Translations under genes and position numbers: made by a program
Assembly (NCBI RefSeq): GCF_011758655.1
Contig: NZ_JAAMPA010000001.1
Location: forward strand, 868,001-932,000
DNA length: 64,000 nt
Direction: 5' to 3'
From: Modestobacter marinus
GTDB lineage: Bacteria; Actinomycetota; Actinomycetes; Mycobacteriales; Geodermatophilaceae
In this document: positions 1 to 8,287 of the stretch, in pieces
Numbering within the stretch: the stretch's first letter is position 1
Layout of the letters: each line of letters opens with the position of its first letter
The notes under the pieces: model-generated
The model's input: the letters and a program-made list of their open reading frames with translations, nothing else
What the model was told of the DNA's origin: nothing
The model's database searches: none

Positions 1-369
1 AGCGTGCGGGGCAACGAGCTCAACCCCGGCGACCCGGTGCCGTTCCTCTCGCTGCCCTACCGCCGCGGGCAGTGGACCGACGTCGTCTTCCGGGTCCGCG
101 CGTCGTCGTCCATCGCCTCCGGCTGGGTGGAGTGCCACCTCAACCAGGGCGAGTCGACGGCGGTCCGCCCGATGCACCTCGCCGACGGCCGGCTCCGGGT
201 CCCCCGGGTGCTCCTCCGGCCGGAGTCCCAGCCGCACCGGACGGACATGCAGATCTACCGGGTGGCCGGCCGCTTCGACCGGGTGACCCTGTGGCACACC
301 GGCCACACGATCGCCCGCACGGTCGAGGAGGCCGACCCCGGCTCCTACCGGGGCGGGGTGCTGCCGTGA
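1..369 (+). CDS. Polysaccharide lyase (heparin lyase I-like), C-terminal part
   Basis: The reading frame is open from the left edge, so only the last 122 residues are present and the start lies outside the window. The visible segment has a central Trp-rich strand (RRGQWTDVVFRVRASSS, then GWVECHLNQGE) of the type seen in jelly-roll lyases of the heparin-lyase-I, alginate and glucuronan lyase group, which cut uronic-acid polysaccharides. Its stop codon overlaps the GTG of the next gene by 4 bp (GTGA), and glycosyltransferases follow, so a role in trimming or releasing an exported polysaccharide is inferred. The family call rests on fold-like pattern only; no catalytic residue can be assigned from this fragment. 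Confidence 0.6.
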   Translation, partial: SVRGNELNPGDPVPFLSLPYRRGQWTDVVFRVRASSSIASGWVECHLNQGESTAVRPMHLADGRLRVPRVLLRPESQPHRTDMQIYRVAGRFDRVTLWHTGHTIARTVEEADPGSYRGGVLP

Positions 370-1013
370 TCGACCCGCACGGCCCCTCCCTGCGCGGCGA
401 CCCGCCGGCCGGCTCCGACGCCGCGGCCCCCGGCCGGCGGCCGATCAGTCGCCGCGCCTTCCTGCTCGCCGGCGGCGCCGTCCTCGCCGGCGGTGCGGCC
501 GTCGCGACCGGGCTGTCCCGGTCGGGTGAGCCGGAGACCCCTCCGGTGACGGCGCCGACCCCGGGGACGCCCGCCCCCGCACCGGTGCCCGGCTCCCTGG
601 ACGCGGTGCTCGCCGAGGCCGACCGGACCGCCGGACGCCGGCTGCTCGGCAGCCCGTGGCGGGCCTGGTTCGGCGAGACGTCGGAGCCGTGGAGCGCCAT
701 CTACGTCAGCTGGTTGCTCCGCGACAACGGAGTGCCGCGGACGGCGGAGCCGGTGACCCTCTACGCGGAGCTGCAGCGCGCCGACCGGGTGGGCTCGACC
801 CCGGAGCCCGGGGCACTGCTCTTCTACTCCCGCGGCGAGGTCAACCGGCCGCACCACGTGGGCCTGGTGACCTCGGTGACCCGGGGTGTGCCGCAGACGG
901 TCGAGGGCGACCACCCCTTCGCGCTGCCCTACCCCGAGCGCTTCGTGCGCCGCTACGCCCGCCCGTGGGAGGACCAGGCGTTGATCAGCTACGGCTACCC
1001 TGCCTACGCCTGA
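366..1013 (+). CDS. Tat-exported CHAP-like protein, catalytic Cys replaced
   Basis: Protein of 215 residues. The N-terminus carries a twin-arginine motif (SRRAFLLAGGAVLAGG) followed by a hydrophobic stretch and a Pro/Thr-rich linker, so export by Tat is likely. The C-terminal domain resembles CHAP amidases: a Trp-initiated helix (EPWSAIYVSWLLRDNG) and a His strand (RPHHVGLVTSV). In active CHAP enzymes the residue after that Trp is the nucleophilic Cys; here it is Ser. The protein may bind rather than cleave, or act through Ser. GTG at 366 is chosen because it overlaps the upstream stop and directly precedes the signal peptide; longer in-frame starts would invade the lyase gene. Confidence 0.7.
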   Translation: MIDPHGPSLRGDPPAGSDAAAPGRRPISRRAFLLAGGAVLAGGAAVATGLSRSGEPETPPVTAPTPGTPAPAPVPGSLDAVLAEADRTAGRRLLGSPWRAWFGETSEPWSAIYVSWLLRDNGVPRTAEPVTLYAELQRADRVGSTPEPGALLFYSRGEVNRPHHVGLVTSVTRGVPQTVEGDHPFALPYPERFVRRYARPWEDQALISYGYPAYA

Positions 1014-1031
1014 CCGCTGCCTGGAGGAAAC

Positions 1032-2003
1032 GTGCTGATCAGCGTCGTGCTGCCCGTCTACAACGACGCGACCCACCTCGCCGACGCGATCGACCGGGTG
1101 CTGGGCCAGGAGGGGGTCGACGTCGAGCTGGTGCTCGTCGACGACGGCTCCACCGACGGCTCGCGGGCGATCGCCCGGGCCGCGGCCGACCGGGACGCCC
1201 GGGTCCGGTTCGTGCCCCTGCCGGAGAACGGCGGTGTCGCGCGGGCCCGGGAGCGCGGGGTGCAGGAGGCGACCGCGGAGTGGATCTGGTTCGTCGACTC
1301 CGACGACGGCTGGCTGCCCGACGCCGCCGCCCGGCTGCTGGCCGCCGCGGAGGCGGCCCCCGACACCGACGTGGTGGTGGCCGGTGCCCGCGCCACCTTC
1401 GAGTCCGGCAAGGCGCCCACCCGCACCGACCCGCCGTCCGGCCCGCCCGTCCCGGGCAGGGAGGCGTTCCGCCTCTTCCTGACCGGGCGGATCACCGGGC
1501 ACCTGTGGAACAAGCTGTTCCGCCGGGAGCTGCTGCGCACCATCGACTTCACCCCGGCGCGGGTGCAGTCCGACCTCGCCATGGTCGCCCAGGCGGTCGC
1601 CGGCGCCCGCCGGGTGGCCTTCCTGCCGGTGGCCGTCTACGAGTACCGGGTGCGCAGCGCCTCGATCATCACCACCCGGTCCCGGCGCGCGGAGTCCCTC
1701 GAGCTCATCGCCGCCGCGGTCGAGACCGCCGCCCGGCGGGTGGACCCCGCCGTGACCGGCACCGCCGAGTACCGCTACTTCGTCACCCGCTACCTCACCC
1801 TGTCCGGGCTCAAGGACGCCGTCCTCGGCTCCTACGGCCCCGCGGAGAGCGCGGAGCTGGTGCGCCGGCTGCGCCGCCGGCTCGGGGTGCGGGAGCTGGT
1901 GCTCCTGGCCCGCCGGCGGGACGCCAAGCGGCTCGCGCTGGCGGCGTCGGCGAAGGTGTCCCTGCCCGCCTACCGCCGGCTCCTGGCCGTCGCCGACCGG
2001 TGA
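1032..2003 (+). CDS. Family 2 glycosyltransferase
   Basis: 323-residue GT-A type enzyme that would transfer a sugar from a nucleotide donor to a growing surface polysaccharide. The N-terminus is the canonical GT2 start (SVVLPVYNDATHLADAI), followed by VLVDDGSTDGS and the metal-binding FVDSDDGW segment around residues 93-100. No membrane segment is evident. GTG at 1032 has a good Shine-Dalgarno (ggaggaaa) a few bases upstream. It follows the CHAP-like gene by 18 bp and precedes a pyruvyl transferase and a GT4 enzyme, so the four probably form one operon. Donor and acceptor cannot be read from the sequence. Confidence 0.85.
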   Translation: MLISVVLPVYNDATHLADAIDRVLGQEGVDVELVLVDDGSTDGSRAIARAAADRDARVRFVPLPENGGVARARERGVQEATAEWIWFVDSDDGWLPDAAARLLAAAEAAPDTDVVVAGARATFESGKAPTRTDPPSGPPVPGREAFRLFLTGRITGHLWNKLFRRELLRTIDFTPARVQSDLAMVAQAVAGARRVAFLPVAVYEYRVRSASIITTRSRRAESLELIAAAVETAARRVDPAVTGTAEYRYFVTRYLTLSGLKDAVLGSYGPAESAELVRRLRRRLGVRELVLLARRRDAKRLALAASAKVSLPAYRRLLAVADR

Positions 2004-2156
2004 GCACCGTCGCCGGGCCGGGAGGTGCGTTACCGTTCGGCGGCTCCCAGGGCCGTGTGTACCCGCGCACCGCAGGTGCCGTCGAGGCCACCCGGAGCCG
2101 CGTGTCCTGAGGTGCCGCTGACGCCACCGCCGCCACCGTCCCCGAAAGGCGCCCGC

Positions 2157-3278
2157 ATGACGAAGGTGTTCGCGATCGGCCGCGGCCAGTACGAGAACGT
2201 GGGAGACATCATCCTGCGCCGGCAGCTGCTCGACTGGGTCCGGCCGGCCGGTGAGCTGCACGTCTACGTGGGCGCCTCCCCCGACGGCTACGACGAGGGC
2301 CTCGGCCTGCGGCCCGGCGACCGGGTCTACCGGTCGCTGCGGGCCTGGTACCGGGTGGCCCTGGCCTCGGCGCTGCGCGGTGAGGCCGCGTACGTCTTCA
2401 AGCCCGGGGAGATCCAGCTGACCCTGGTGGGCATGAAGGAGCACCTCTCCCTGCTGCCCCTGCTGGTGGCGCTGAAGCTGCGGGGCGGCGCGGCCGTCCG
2501 GGCCGGGGTCGGCACCCGCAACTTCGCCGCCGTGCCGCGCGCCCTGATGCGCCCGTCGATCGCACTGTCGGACCGGACGCTGTGGCGCGACGACGCGACC
2601 GGGCGGTACATGGGCACCGGCGCGGTCATGCCGGACCTCGCCTTCGGGGAGGGCGCGGACGACGCCGCCGTCTCCCGGTTCGCCTCCCCCGCCCCGGAGC
2701 GGAACGCGCTCGTGGTCTCGATGCGCGGCGAGGACCCGGCCCGCCCCTACCCGAGCCGGGCGTGGCTGGACGGCGTCCGGTCCTACGCCGCGGCGCACGA
2801 CCTGGAGATCTGGGCGGTCACCCAGGTCTGGACCGACGAGGAGCGCTCCCGGCGGCTGGCCGCGGACCTGGGCGGCCAGGTGCTCGGCTGGACGGGCCCC
2901 ACCGGGCACGACGAGCAGGAGCGCCGGCTGCGGGAGCTCTACTCCCGCACCGCGGTCGTGCTGTCCGACCGGCTGCACGTGGTCATCGCCGCGTTCACCG
3001 AGGGCGCGGTGCCGGTCGGCTCGCCGGTGGGGGACTCCGACAAGGTGGACCGGCACTTCACCACCATCGGCATCACCGGGGTGACCGTCTCGGCCGGCAT
3101 CGACTCCGCCGACGAGCTGGTGGCCCGGCTGGAGGCCCTCGCCGGACGGCGGGCCGAGCTGTTCGCCGCCCTCCTGGAGGCGCGCCGGCGGCTGCGCGGG
3201 CACCGCCAGGACATCCAGCAGGTGCTGTCCGGGCGTTCCCCGGCGGCGCCGGCCACCACCGAGCCGGTCGCGGGCTGA
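2157..3278 (+). CDS. Polysaccharide pyruvyl transferase family protein
   Basis: 373 residues. The N-terminal GRGQYENVGDIILRR segment and the C-terminal LSDRLHVVIAAF followed by DSDKVDRHFTTIGI match the WcaK/CsaB-type polysaccharide pyruvyl transferase pattern, in which ketal pyruvate is moved from PEP onto a sugar. ATG at 2157 is preferred over in-frame upstream codons because it follows a purine-rich gaaaggcg and begins the conserved fold. Some members of this family act on other substrates, so pyruvylation itself is an inference. The gene lies between two glycosyltransferases in an apparent operon. Confidence 0.75.
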   Translation: MTKVFAIGRGQYENVGDIILRRQLLDWVRPAGELHVYVGASPDGYDEGLGLRPGDRVYRSLRAWYRVALASALRGEAAYVFKPGEIQLTLVGMKEHLSLLPLLVALKLRGGAAVRAGVGTRNFAAVPRALMRPSIALSDRTLWRDDATGRYMGTGAVMPDLAFGEGADDAAVSRFASPAPERNALVVSMRGEDPARPYPSRAWLDGVRSYAAAHDLEIWAVTQVWTDEERSRRLAADLGGQVLGWTGPTGHDEQERRLRELYSRTAVVLSDRLHVVIAAFTEGAVPVGSPVGDSDKVDRHFTTIGITGVTVSAGIDSADELVARLEALAGRRAELFAALLEARRRLRGHRQDIQQVLSGRSPAAPATTEPVAG

Positions 3279-3283
3279 CGGCG

Positions 3284-4336
3284 GTGACGACGTCCCGGCC
3301 GACCGTGTTCCACCTGGGCCGCGTGGGCGACATCCCCGGCGGGATGACCCAGGTCATGAACGGCTACCTGGCGTGGCCCTTCCCGCGGGTGGACGTCGCG
3401 GTGCTCACCTCCCGGGGCGACCCGCACGACCTGCGGGCGACGCTGGTGAAGGGCGCCGGCGCGCTGGCCCGGGTCCTGCGGCTGCCCCGGCGCTCCTCGG
3501 TCGTGGTGGCGCACATGTCCGAGCGGGGGTCGTTCGTCCGCGAGGGCGCGCTGATGCGGGTGGCCCACGCCCGCGGCATCGCCACGGTGGCACACCTGCA
3601 CGGCAGCTCCTTCGCCGCCTTCGCCGCCGCGCACCCGCGGCTGACCGGCTGGGCGCTGCGCGGGGCCGACCGGGTGATCAGCCTGTCGGCCGAGTCCTCC
3701 GAGGTGGCGGCGCGGTTCGTGCCGGCCGAGCGGGTCGTGCTGATCCCAAACGCGATCCCCTCCAGCGCACCCGCCGCGAAGGAGGACCTGGTGGTCTTCG
3801 GCGGCGTCGTGTCGCACCGCAAGGGCATCGACGTCCTGCAGGAGGCGTGGTCCCGGATCGACGCCCCCGGCTGGGAGCTGGTCGTGGCCGGCCCGGTCCA
3901 GGACGCCGCGCTCGTGCGTCCGGACGTCCCGGGGCTGACGATGGCCGGTTCGCTGGCGCACGAGGAGCTCATGGCGCTGCTGGACCGGTCGCGCATCGCG
4001 GTGCTCCCGTCCCGGGACGAGGCGATGCCGATGTTCATCCTCGAGGCGATGGCCCGCGCCAACTGCGTCATCTCCACCGACGTCGGGGGCATCGCGGCCG
4101 TCCTGGGGGACGAGCACGGCATCGTCGTCCCACCCGCGGACGTCGAGGCCTTCCACGCCGCCCTGCAGTTGGTGCTCAGCGACCCGGAGCGCCGGTCGCG
4201 GCTGGCCGGGTCGGCCCTCCAGGCGTTCGAGGAGCGCTACAGCGCCGACGCGGTCTTCCCCCGGGTCGAGGACCTGTGGCTCGCCGCACTTGCCGACCGC
4301 CGTCGACCCGCCCGTCGAGCCTCGACGAAAGACTGA
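3284..4336 (+). CDS. Family 4 glycosyltransferase
   Basis: 350-residue GT-B enzyme. The N-terminus has the glycine loop near GDIPGGMTQVMNGY; the C-terminal half has the GT4 signature: FGGVVSHRKGIDVLQEAW, a nucleotide-sugar site with LPSRDEAMPMFILEAMA (E-x7-E type) and VGGIAAVL. It would transfer a sugar with retention of configuration during polysaccharide assembly. GTG at 3284 lies 5 bp after the pyruvyl-transferase stop, so translation is probably coupled. This is the last gene of the run; a 365-bp gap follows. Confidence 0.82.
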   Translation: MTTSRPTVFHLGRVGDIPGGMTQVMNGYLAWPFPRVDVAVLTSRGDPHDLRATLVKGAGALARVLRLPRRSSVVVAHMSERGSFVREGALMRVAHARGIATVAHLHGSSFAAFAAAHPRLTGWALRGADRVISLSAESSEVAARFVPAERVVLIPNAIPSSAPAAKEDLVVFGGVVSHRKGIDVLQEAWSRIDAPGWELVVAGPVQDAALVRPDVPGLTMAGSLAHEELMALLDRSRIAVLPSRDEAMPMFILEAMARANCVISTDVGGIAAVLGDEHGIVVPPADVEAFHAALQLVLSDPERRSRLAGSALQAFEERYSADAVFPRVEDLWLAALADRRRPARRASTKD

Positions 4337-4701
4337 CACCCAGGGTCACCGAATGGTCACCGGATTTCGCGATCGCACCGGCGAATGCAGTGAATGCGTG
4401 ACCGGGCGCATGCGATGAGTGACGTTCCTCAATGCTGTTAGTGACCTCCTGATCACAGACAGAAATGCGCCACCACCGCCGTCCTCATCGGCAATTGTTG
4501 TGGCTATGGTGTCCACGCTCTGACGAGTGGACGACCTCTCAGTTCCCGCTGAACAGCAGGCGGAGTCATGACGGTCGGACTCCGCTCCGTTGTGTAGTCG
4601 CCAACTGTTCTGAGGTCGAAGATGCTCGAAGAAGTCACTGCACCAGCAGGCCCCGCGTCGACGGTCGCCGGCCCCTCCCACCCGACGGGGGCGTGCTCCC
4701 G
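4337..4701. other. Intergenic region before the tyrosinase gene
   Basis: 365 bp with noticeably lower GC than the flanking genes. No convincing gene is seen. Two short hairpins are visible: gtcca/tggac arms at 4511-4532, and an 8-bp stem gcggagtc/gactccgc at 4560-4585 with a 10-nt loop. Either could be part of a leader or a weak terminator; no clear promoter could be assigned. Confidence 0.4.
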
Positions 4702-5586
4702 ATGACCGGGACGAGGCGGAACATCCTGAGCCTGTCACCGAGCGAGGTGCAGCGGCTGACGTCGGCCTTCAACGTGCTGAAGGCGAACGGCACCTACGAC
4801 GAGTTCATCCGGCACCACGTCGACGCGATGAACATCGCGACCCCGCCGGGCTCCACGCGCAACGCCGCCCACCGGGCACCGGCCTTCCTCCCCTGGCACC
4901 GCGCGACCCTCCTCGACATCGAGAACGCCCTCCAGGCCGTCGACCCGTCGATCGAGGGCCTGCCCTACTGGCGGTGGCAGAACGAGACGGCGCTCAACGG
5001 CGGCGACCCGCGACGCTCCCCGCTGTGGAGCGCCGGGGGCATCGGCGGGGACGGCGACCCGGCCCGGGGCAACCGGGTGCTCAACGGGCCGTTCGCGCAC
5101 TGGGTGGCGCTCATCGTCAACAACACCACCGGCGCCATGGTCCCGCGCTCCACCCCCGGCCTCATCCGCATGCTCGGCCGCGACCCCCGCGGGTCGACGA
5201 GGTTGCCCGACCCGTCGCAGGTCACCGATGCCATCGACCGCTACTCGACCTACGACCGGTCGCCCTGGGACGCCACCGTGGCGACCTTCCGCAACCGGAT
5301 GGAGGGCTGGTCCGGAGGCCCCCGCATGCACAACCTGGTGCACCGGTGGGTGGGCGGCGACATGCTCGCCGGCACGTCGCCGAACGACCCGGTCTTCTGG
5401 CTCGTCCACGGCAACGTGGACCGGCTCTGGTGGGTCTGGCAGGGGATGCGCGGCGTGAACAACTACCAGCCCGCGTCCGGCGGCCCCACCGGCCACAACC
5501 TCAACGACACGATGCAGGGCCTGATCGTCCCGCGGACCCCGGCGGACGTCCTCGACATCACCCGGCTCGACTACACCTACGTCTAG
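4702..5586 (+). CDS. melC2: Tyrosinase (type 3 dicopper monooxygenase)
   Basis: 294 residues, close to the 270-300 of Streptomyces tyrosinases, which oxidise phenols to o-quinones for melanin. CuA ligands are visible in FIRHHVDAMN and AHRAPAFLPWHR; CuB in MHNLVHRWVGGDM and NDPVFWLVHGNVDRLWWVWQ. No signal peptide is present; in streptomycetes the enzyme is exported with its Tat-targeted cofactor, which is encoded directly downstream here. ATG at 4702 is chosen (ggggg run upstream); GTG at 4693 is an in-frame alternative. The gene ends in an ordinary TAG stop, relevant because TAG also encodes selenocysteine elsewhere in this window. Confidence 0.93.
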   Translation: MTGTRRNILSLSPSEVQRLTSAFNVLKANGTYDEFIRHHVDAMNIATPPGSTRNAAHRAPAFLPWHRATLLDIENALQAVDPSIEGLPYWRWQNETALNGGDPRRSPLWSAGGIGGDGDPARGNRVLNGPFAHWVALIVNNTTGAMVPRSTPGLIRMLGRDPRGSTRLPDPSQVTDAIDRYSTYDRSPWDATVATFRNRMEGWSGGPRMHNLVHRWVGGDMLAGTSPNDPVFWLVHGNVDRLWWVWQGMRGVNNYQPASGGPTGHNLNDTMQGLIVPRTPADVLDITRLDYTYV

Positions 5587-5600
5587 GAGGACCAGCGCTC

Positions 5601-5924
5601 ATGGATCGCAGACGTTTCATGATGGGGGCCACCGTGGCTGTGGCCGGCACGGCGGTGGCCGTGACCGGGACCCCTCCGTTCGACGACATCCCTGAGGCAG
5701 CGGCCGCCGCAGAGGAGCGCTTCACCCACCGGGGGCGCAAGGTGGTCATCCAGAAGGTCGGGAAGAACGCACATGCCGTGGTCAACGGCCGGCACGGCGT
5801 CCACCTCGAGCAGATGAACGGCGGGTACGCCACCCACCTGCTCCCCTTCGCGACGTACAAGGCGCCGCGCAAGGCCGTCGAGGCCGTCATCGAGGCCGAG
5901 GACGCCGGGCTGCTGATCGTCTAG
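5601..5924 (+). CDS. melC1: Tyrosinase cofactor (caddie) protein with Tat signal
   Basis: 107 residues. The N-terminus MDRRRFMMGATVAVAG is a twin-arginine signal. The mature part (HRGRKVVIQKVGKNAHAVVNG, then MNGGYATHLLPF) resembles MelC1, which donates copper to apo-tyrosinase and carries it through the Tat pathway. A strong aggagg sits 9 bp before the ATG. In the classic Streptomyces operon the cofactor gene comes first; here it follows the enzyme, 14 bp downstream. A hairpin terminator lies 28 bp after the stop. Confidence 0.85.
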   Translation: MDRRRFMMGATVAVAGTAVAVTGTPPFDDIPEAAAAAEERFTHRGRKVVIQKVGKNAHAVVNGRHGVHLEQMNGGYATHLLPFATYKAPRKAVEAVIEAEDAGLLIV

Positions 5925-5951
5925 CCAGTCGGGCACGGACGGCAGGACACG

Positions 5952-5982
5952 GGCGGGGCGCTGGGCAGACCAGCGCCCCGCC
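5952..5982 (+). terminator. Hairpin terminator after tyrosinase operon
   Basis: Perfect 13-bp stem (arms 5952-5964 and 5970-5982) with a 5-nt loop, 28 bp after the cofactor gene stop and followed by a T-containing stretch. Likely ends the tyrosinase transcript. Confidence 0.7.
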
Positions 5983-6250
5983 TGTGTCGTCTCGGCGTGC
6001 TGCCGGTGGCCCTCGGCGGCACGGGGCGCCGGTGACCGGGTCTGCGACCGCGCCGTCCTGGTGCCGGCGGCGAGGGTGGACGGCCGCGTGTCGCCCGGAC
6101 GGCGTGCGGGGCGGCCCGTCGGCTGGACGGTCCGGGGAGCCGGCCGTCGCCGGCAGGGCGTGCGCAGCCGGCCGTACGGGGGCAGGACGCACTCAGCGGA
6201 CTCTCAGCGGCACCGGTGCGCGGGAGCCGGCTGTCGCCGGTGCCAGACGA
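5983..6250. other. Intergenic region between convergent transcripts
   Basis: 268 bp between the two hairpins that end the converging tyrosinase and sugar-transferase transcripts. It is GC-rich and open in several frames, but no frame has a plausible start or recognisable product. Nothing else is seen. Confidence 0.4.
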
Positions 6251-6299
6251 CGACGGGGTGGGCCGGGGGCTGCATCGCAGCTCCCGGCCCACCCCGTCG
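6251..6299 (-). terminator. Long hairpin terminator of the sugar transferase gene
   Basis: 22-bp stem (arms 6251-6272 and 6278-6299, one G-U type mismatch) with a 5-nt loop, 12 bp beyond the stop codon of the minus-strand sugar transferase. Confidence 0.75.
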
Positions 6300-6311
6300 G
6301 CGGTGGTCAGG

Positions 6312-7850
6312 TCAGTAGGCGCCGGAGCCGCGGAAGACCGCGCCCACCGTCTTCCACAGGATCATGAAGTCGAAGGCCAGTGACCAGTTCTCCACGTACC
6401 GGACGTCGATGCGGACCGAGTCGTCCCAGGAGAGGTCCGAGCGGCCGCTGACCTGCCACAGACCCGTGATCCCGGGCTTGACCAGGAAGCGGCGGTGCAT
6501 GTCGAAGCCGTAGCGCTCGACCTCGCTGGGCAGCGGCGGGCGCGGCCCGACCAGCGACATCTCACCGCGCAGCACGTTGAGCAGCTGCGGGAGCTCGTCC
6601 AGGGAGTAGCGGCGCAGCACCCGGCCGACCGGGGTGACCCGCGGGTCGCCCTTCATCTTGAACAGGACGCCGTTGCCGTCGCTCTGCTCGGCCAGGCCGG
6701 GCACCATCCGGTCCGCGCCGGCGACCATGGTGCGGAACTTCAGCATCCCGAACGTCTGCCCGTCCCGGCCGACCCGCTCCTGCCGGTAGAACACCCCACC
6801 GCGGCTGGTGAGCCCGACGGCCAGGGCGAGGGTGGCCAGCACCGGCAGGATGAGCAGGATGCCGAGCGTGGCCGAGATGCGGTCGAAGGACTCCTTGGTG
6901 AGCCGGCGGACGCCGCGCAGCTCGGGCCGCTCCATGTGCAGCAGCGGCAGCCCGCACACCGGGCGGATGCGCACCCGGGGACCGGCGATCTCGGTGACCG
7001 CGGGGGCCAGCAGCAGCTCGGCGCGGGTCTTCTCCAGGTCCCAGCCCAGCCGGCGCAGCGCCGGGCCGTCCAGCTCCGGCGAGGGCAGCACCGCGACGGT
7101 GTCGACCTCGTAGGCGTGGACGACGTCGACCACCTCGTCGAGGGTGCCCAGCACCGGCAGCCCGTCGAAGGCCTCCGGGGACTCCCCCCGCGGGCCGGCC
7201 GGCAGGCAGCAGCCGATCACGCGGTAGCCGTGGTAGGCCTCGCGGTCGATCTGCGCGTGCAGGGCGGTGACGCCGCTGCGGTGACCGACGAGTATCGCCG
7301 TCTGCAGGAAGCGCCCCTCGGCGCGGCGGCGGTGCACCCACTGCCGCTGCAGGTAGCGCTGCAGCAGGGAGAGGCCGGTGGCCAGGGGCAGTGCGACGAC
7401 GATGAAGCCCCGGGCGAGCTCGAGCTTGAAGGCCCAGGAGACCGTGCCGACCAGGGCGAGCAGCAGGACGGCGGCGGAGAAGACCCGGCGGAACTCCTCC
7501 GGGCCCACCCAGAGGAAGCGCTCCTCGTAGCTGCGGCTGACGAGCATCAGGCCCACCCAGACCACGGGGAGCAGCACGGCCAGCCAGACCGACGAGTGCT
7601 GGCCCGCGGTCATCCCCTCGGGCCCGAAGCGGGTCAGGTACCCGACGGTGGCGGCCAGCCCGGCCGCGACGGCGTCCCCGGCCGCGATGTGGCGGACGTA
7701 GTCGGCACGCCAGGCCCGGCGGGCGACGGTGCCCTCACCACGGAGCCAGGACCGTGCGAACGTGCGGCGACGGGGCTGCTGCGCCCGATGCTTGGACGCC
7801 GCGCTCCGTCGAGGACGGACGGCGGTGTTCCGCTCGTCGAGCATGCTCAT
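6312..7850 (-). CDS. Polyprenyl-phosphate sugar-1-phosphate transferase (exopolysaccharide initiation)
   Basis: 512 residues, typical of WbaP/CpsE-type enzymes that load the first sugar-1-phosphate onto undecaprenyl phosphate at the inner face of the membrane. About four N-terminal membrane segments (residues 55-160) are followed by a Rossmann-like middle region (TAILVGHRSGVTALH). The C-terminal bacterial sugar transferase domain has KESFDRISATLGIL, FYRQERVGRDG, MLKFRTMV, SLDELPQLLNVLRGEMSLVG and KPGITGLWQVSGRSDLSWDD. It is divergent from the low-complexity membrane protein at 8288 and convergent with the tyrosinase operon. It probably primes the polysaccharide built by the glycosyltransferases at 1-4.3 kb. 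Confidence 0.9.
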   Translation of the reverse strand: MSMLDERNTAVRPRRSAASKHRAQQPRRRTFARSWLRGEGTVARRAWRADYVRHIAAGDAVAAGLAATVGYLTRFGPEGMTAGQHSSVWLAVLLPVVWVGLMLVSRSYEERFLWVGPEEFRRVFSAAVLLLALVGTVSWAFKLELARGFIVVALPLATGLSLLQRYLQRQWVHRRRAEGRFLQTAILVGHRSGVTALHAQIDREAYHGYRVIGCCLPAGPRGESPEAFDGLPVLGTLDEVVDVVHAYEVDTVAVLPSPELDGPALRRLGWDLEKTRAELLLAPAVTEIAGPRVRIRPVCGLPLLHMERPELRGVRRLTKESFDRISATLGILLILPVLATLALAVGLTSRGGVFYRQERVGRDGQTFGMLKFRTMVAGADRMVPGLAEQSDGNGVLFKMKGDPRVTPVGRVLRRYSLDELPQLLNVLRGEMSLVGPRPPLPSEVERYGFDMHRRFLVKPGITGLWQVSGRSDLSWDDSVRIDVRYVENWSLAFDFMILWKTVGAVFRGSGAY

Positions 7851-8287
7851 GCAGTGAACCCCCGGGAGGCCGGCGCCACGGGAAACGCAACCTCGTAGTC
7901 ATGTCTGGGACGGACCGACGACTGCGCTGTCAGACCGGCACGGTGACGGTAACGAAGCTGTAGCAAAAGCGGCACCCCGTGAGAATGGAACTTCGGCCGA
8001 CGTCGGTGTAAAGGACATTGGTCGGGCACAGGCAGTCAGTCGACCAATACGTACTGCGACGACGCACGCGACATATTCGGCGTGGCGCAGGTTCGAGTGG
8101 CGGGTGAAATGAGTCACGACGGGCGCGCCGCCCCACAAACCCCCGTGTCGGGCGGGCCGGCCGGCGCGGGCACTCGGGCCGCCCAGCGTGTCGAATCGGA
8201 CACGCCGTAACCGTCTAGGCACAGCCTGCTACGGCAACTAGCTTGCTGCCGTCGGCTCCTGCCGGCGCGCGAGGGGGGACGCAGGAC
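7851..8287. other. Divergent intergenic region
   Basis: 437 bp between the minus-strand sugar transferase and the plus-strand gene at 8288, so it should hold both promoters. A block around 7960-8100 has lower GC than the surroundings. I see no convincing -35/-10 pair or operator that I would defend, and no small gene. Confidence 0.4.

Noticed and set aside
345..3203. Very long open frame on the minus strand opposite the polysaccharide genes
   Set aside because: Composition is the Arg/Gly/Pro-rich shadow of plus-strand genes; no recognisable domain, and four well-supported genes lie opposite.
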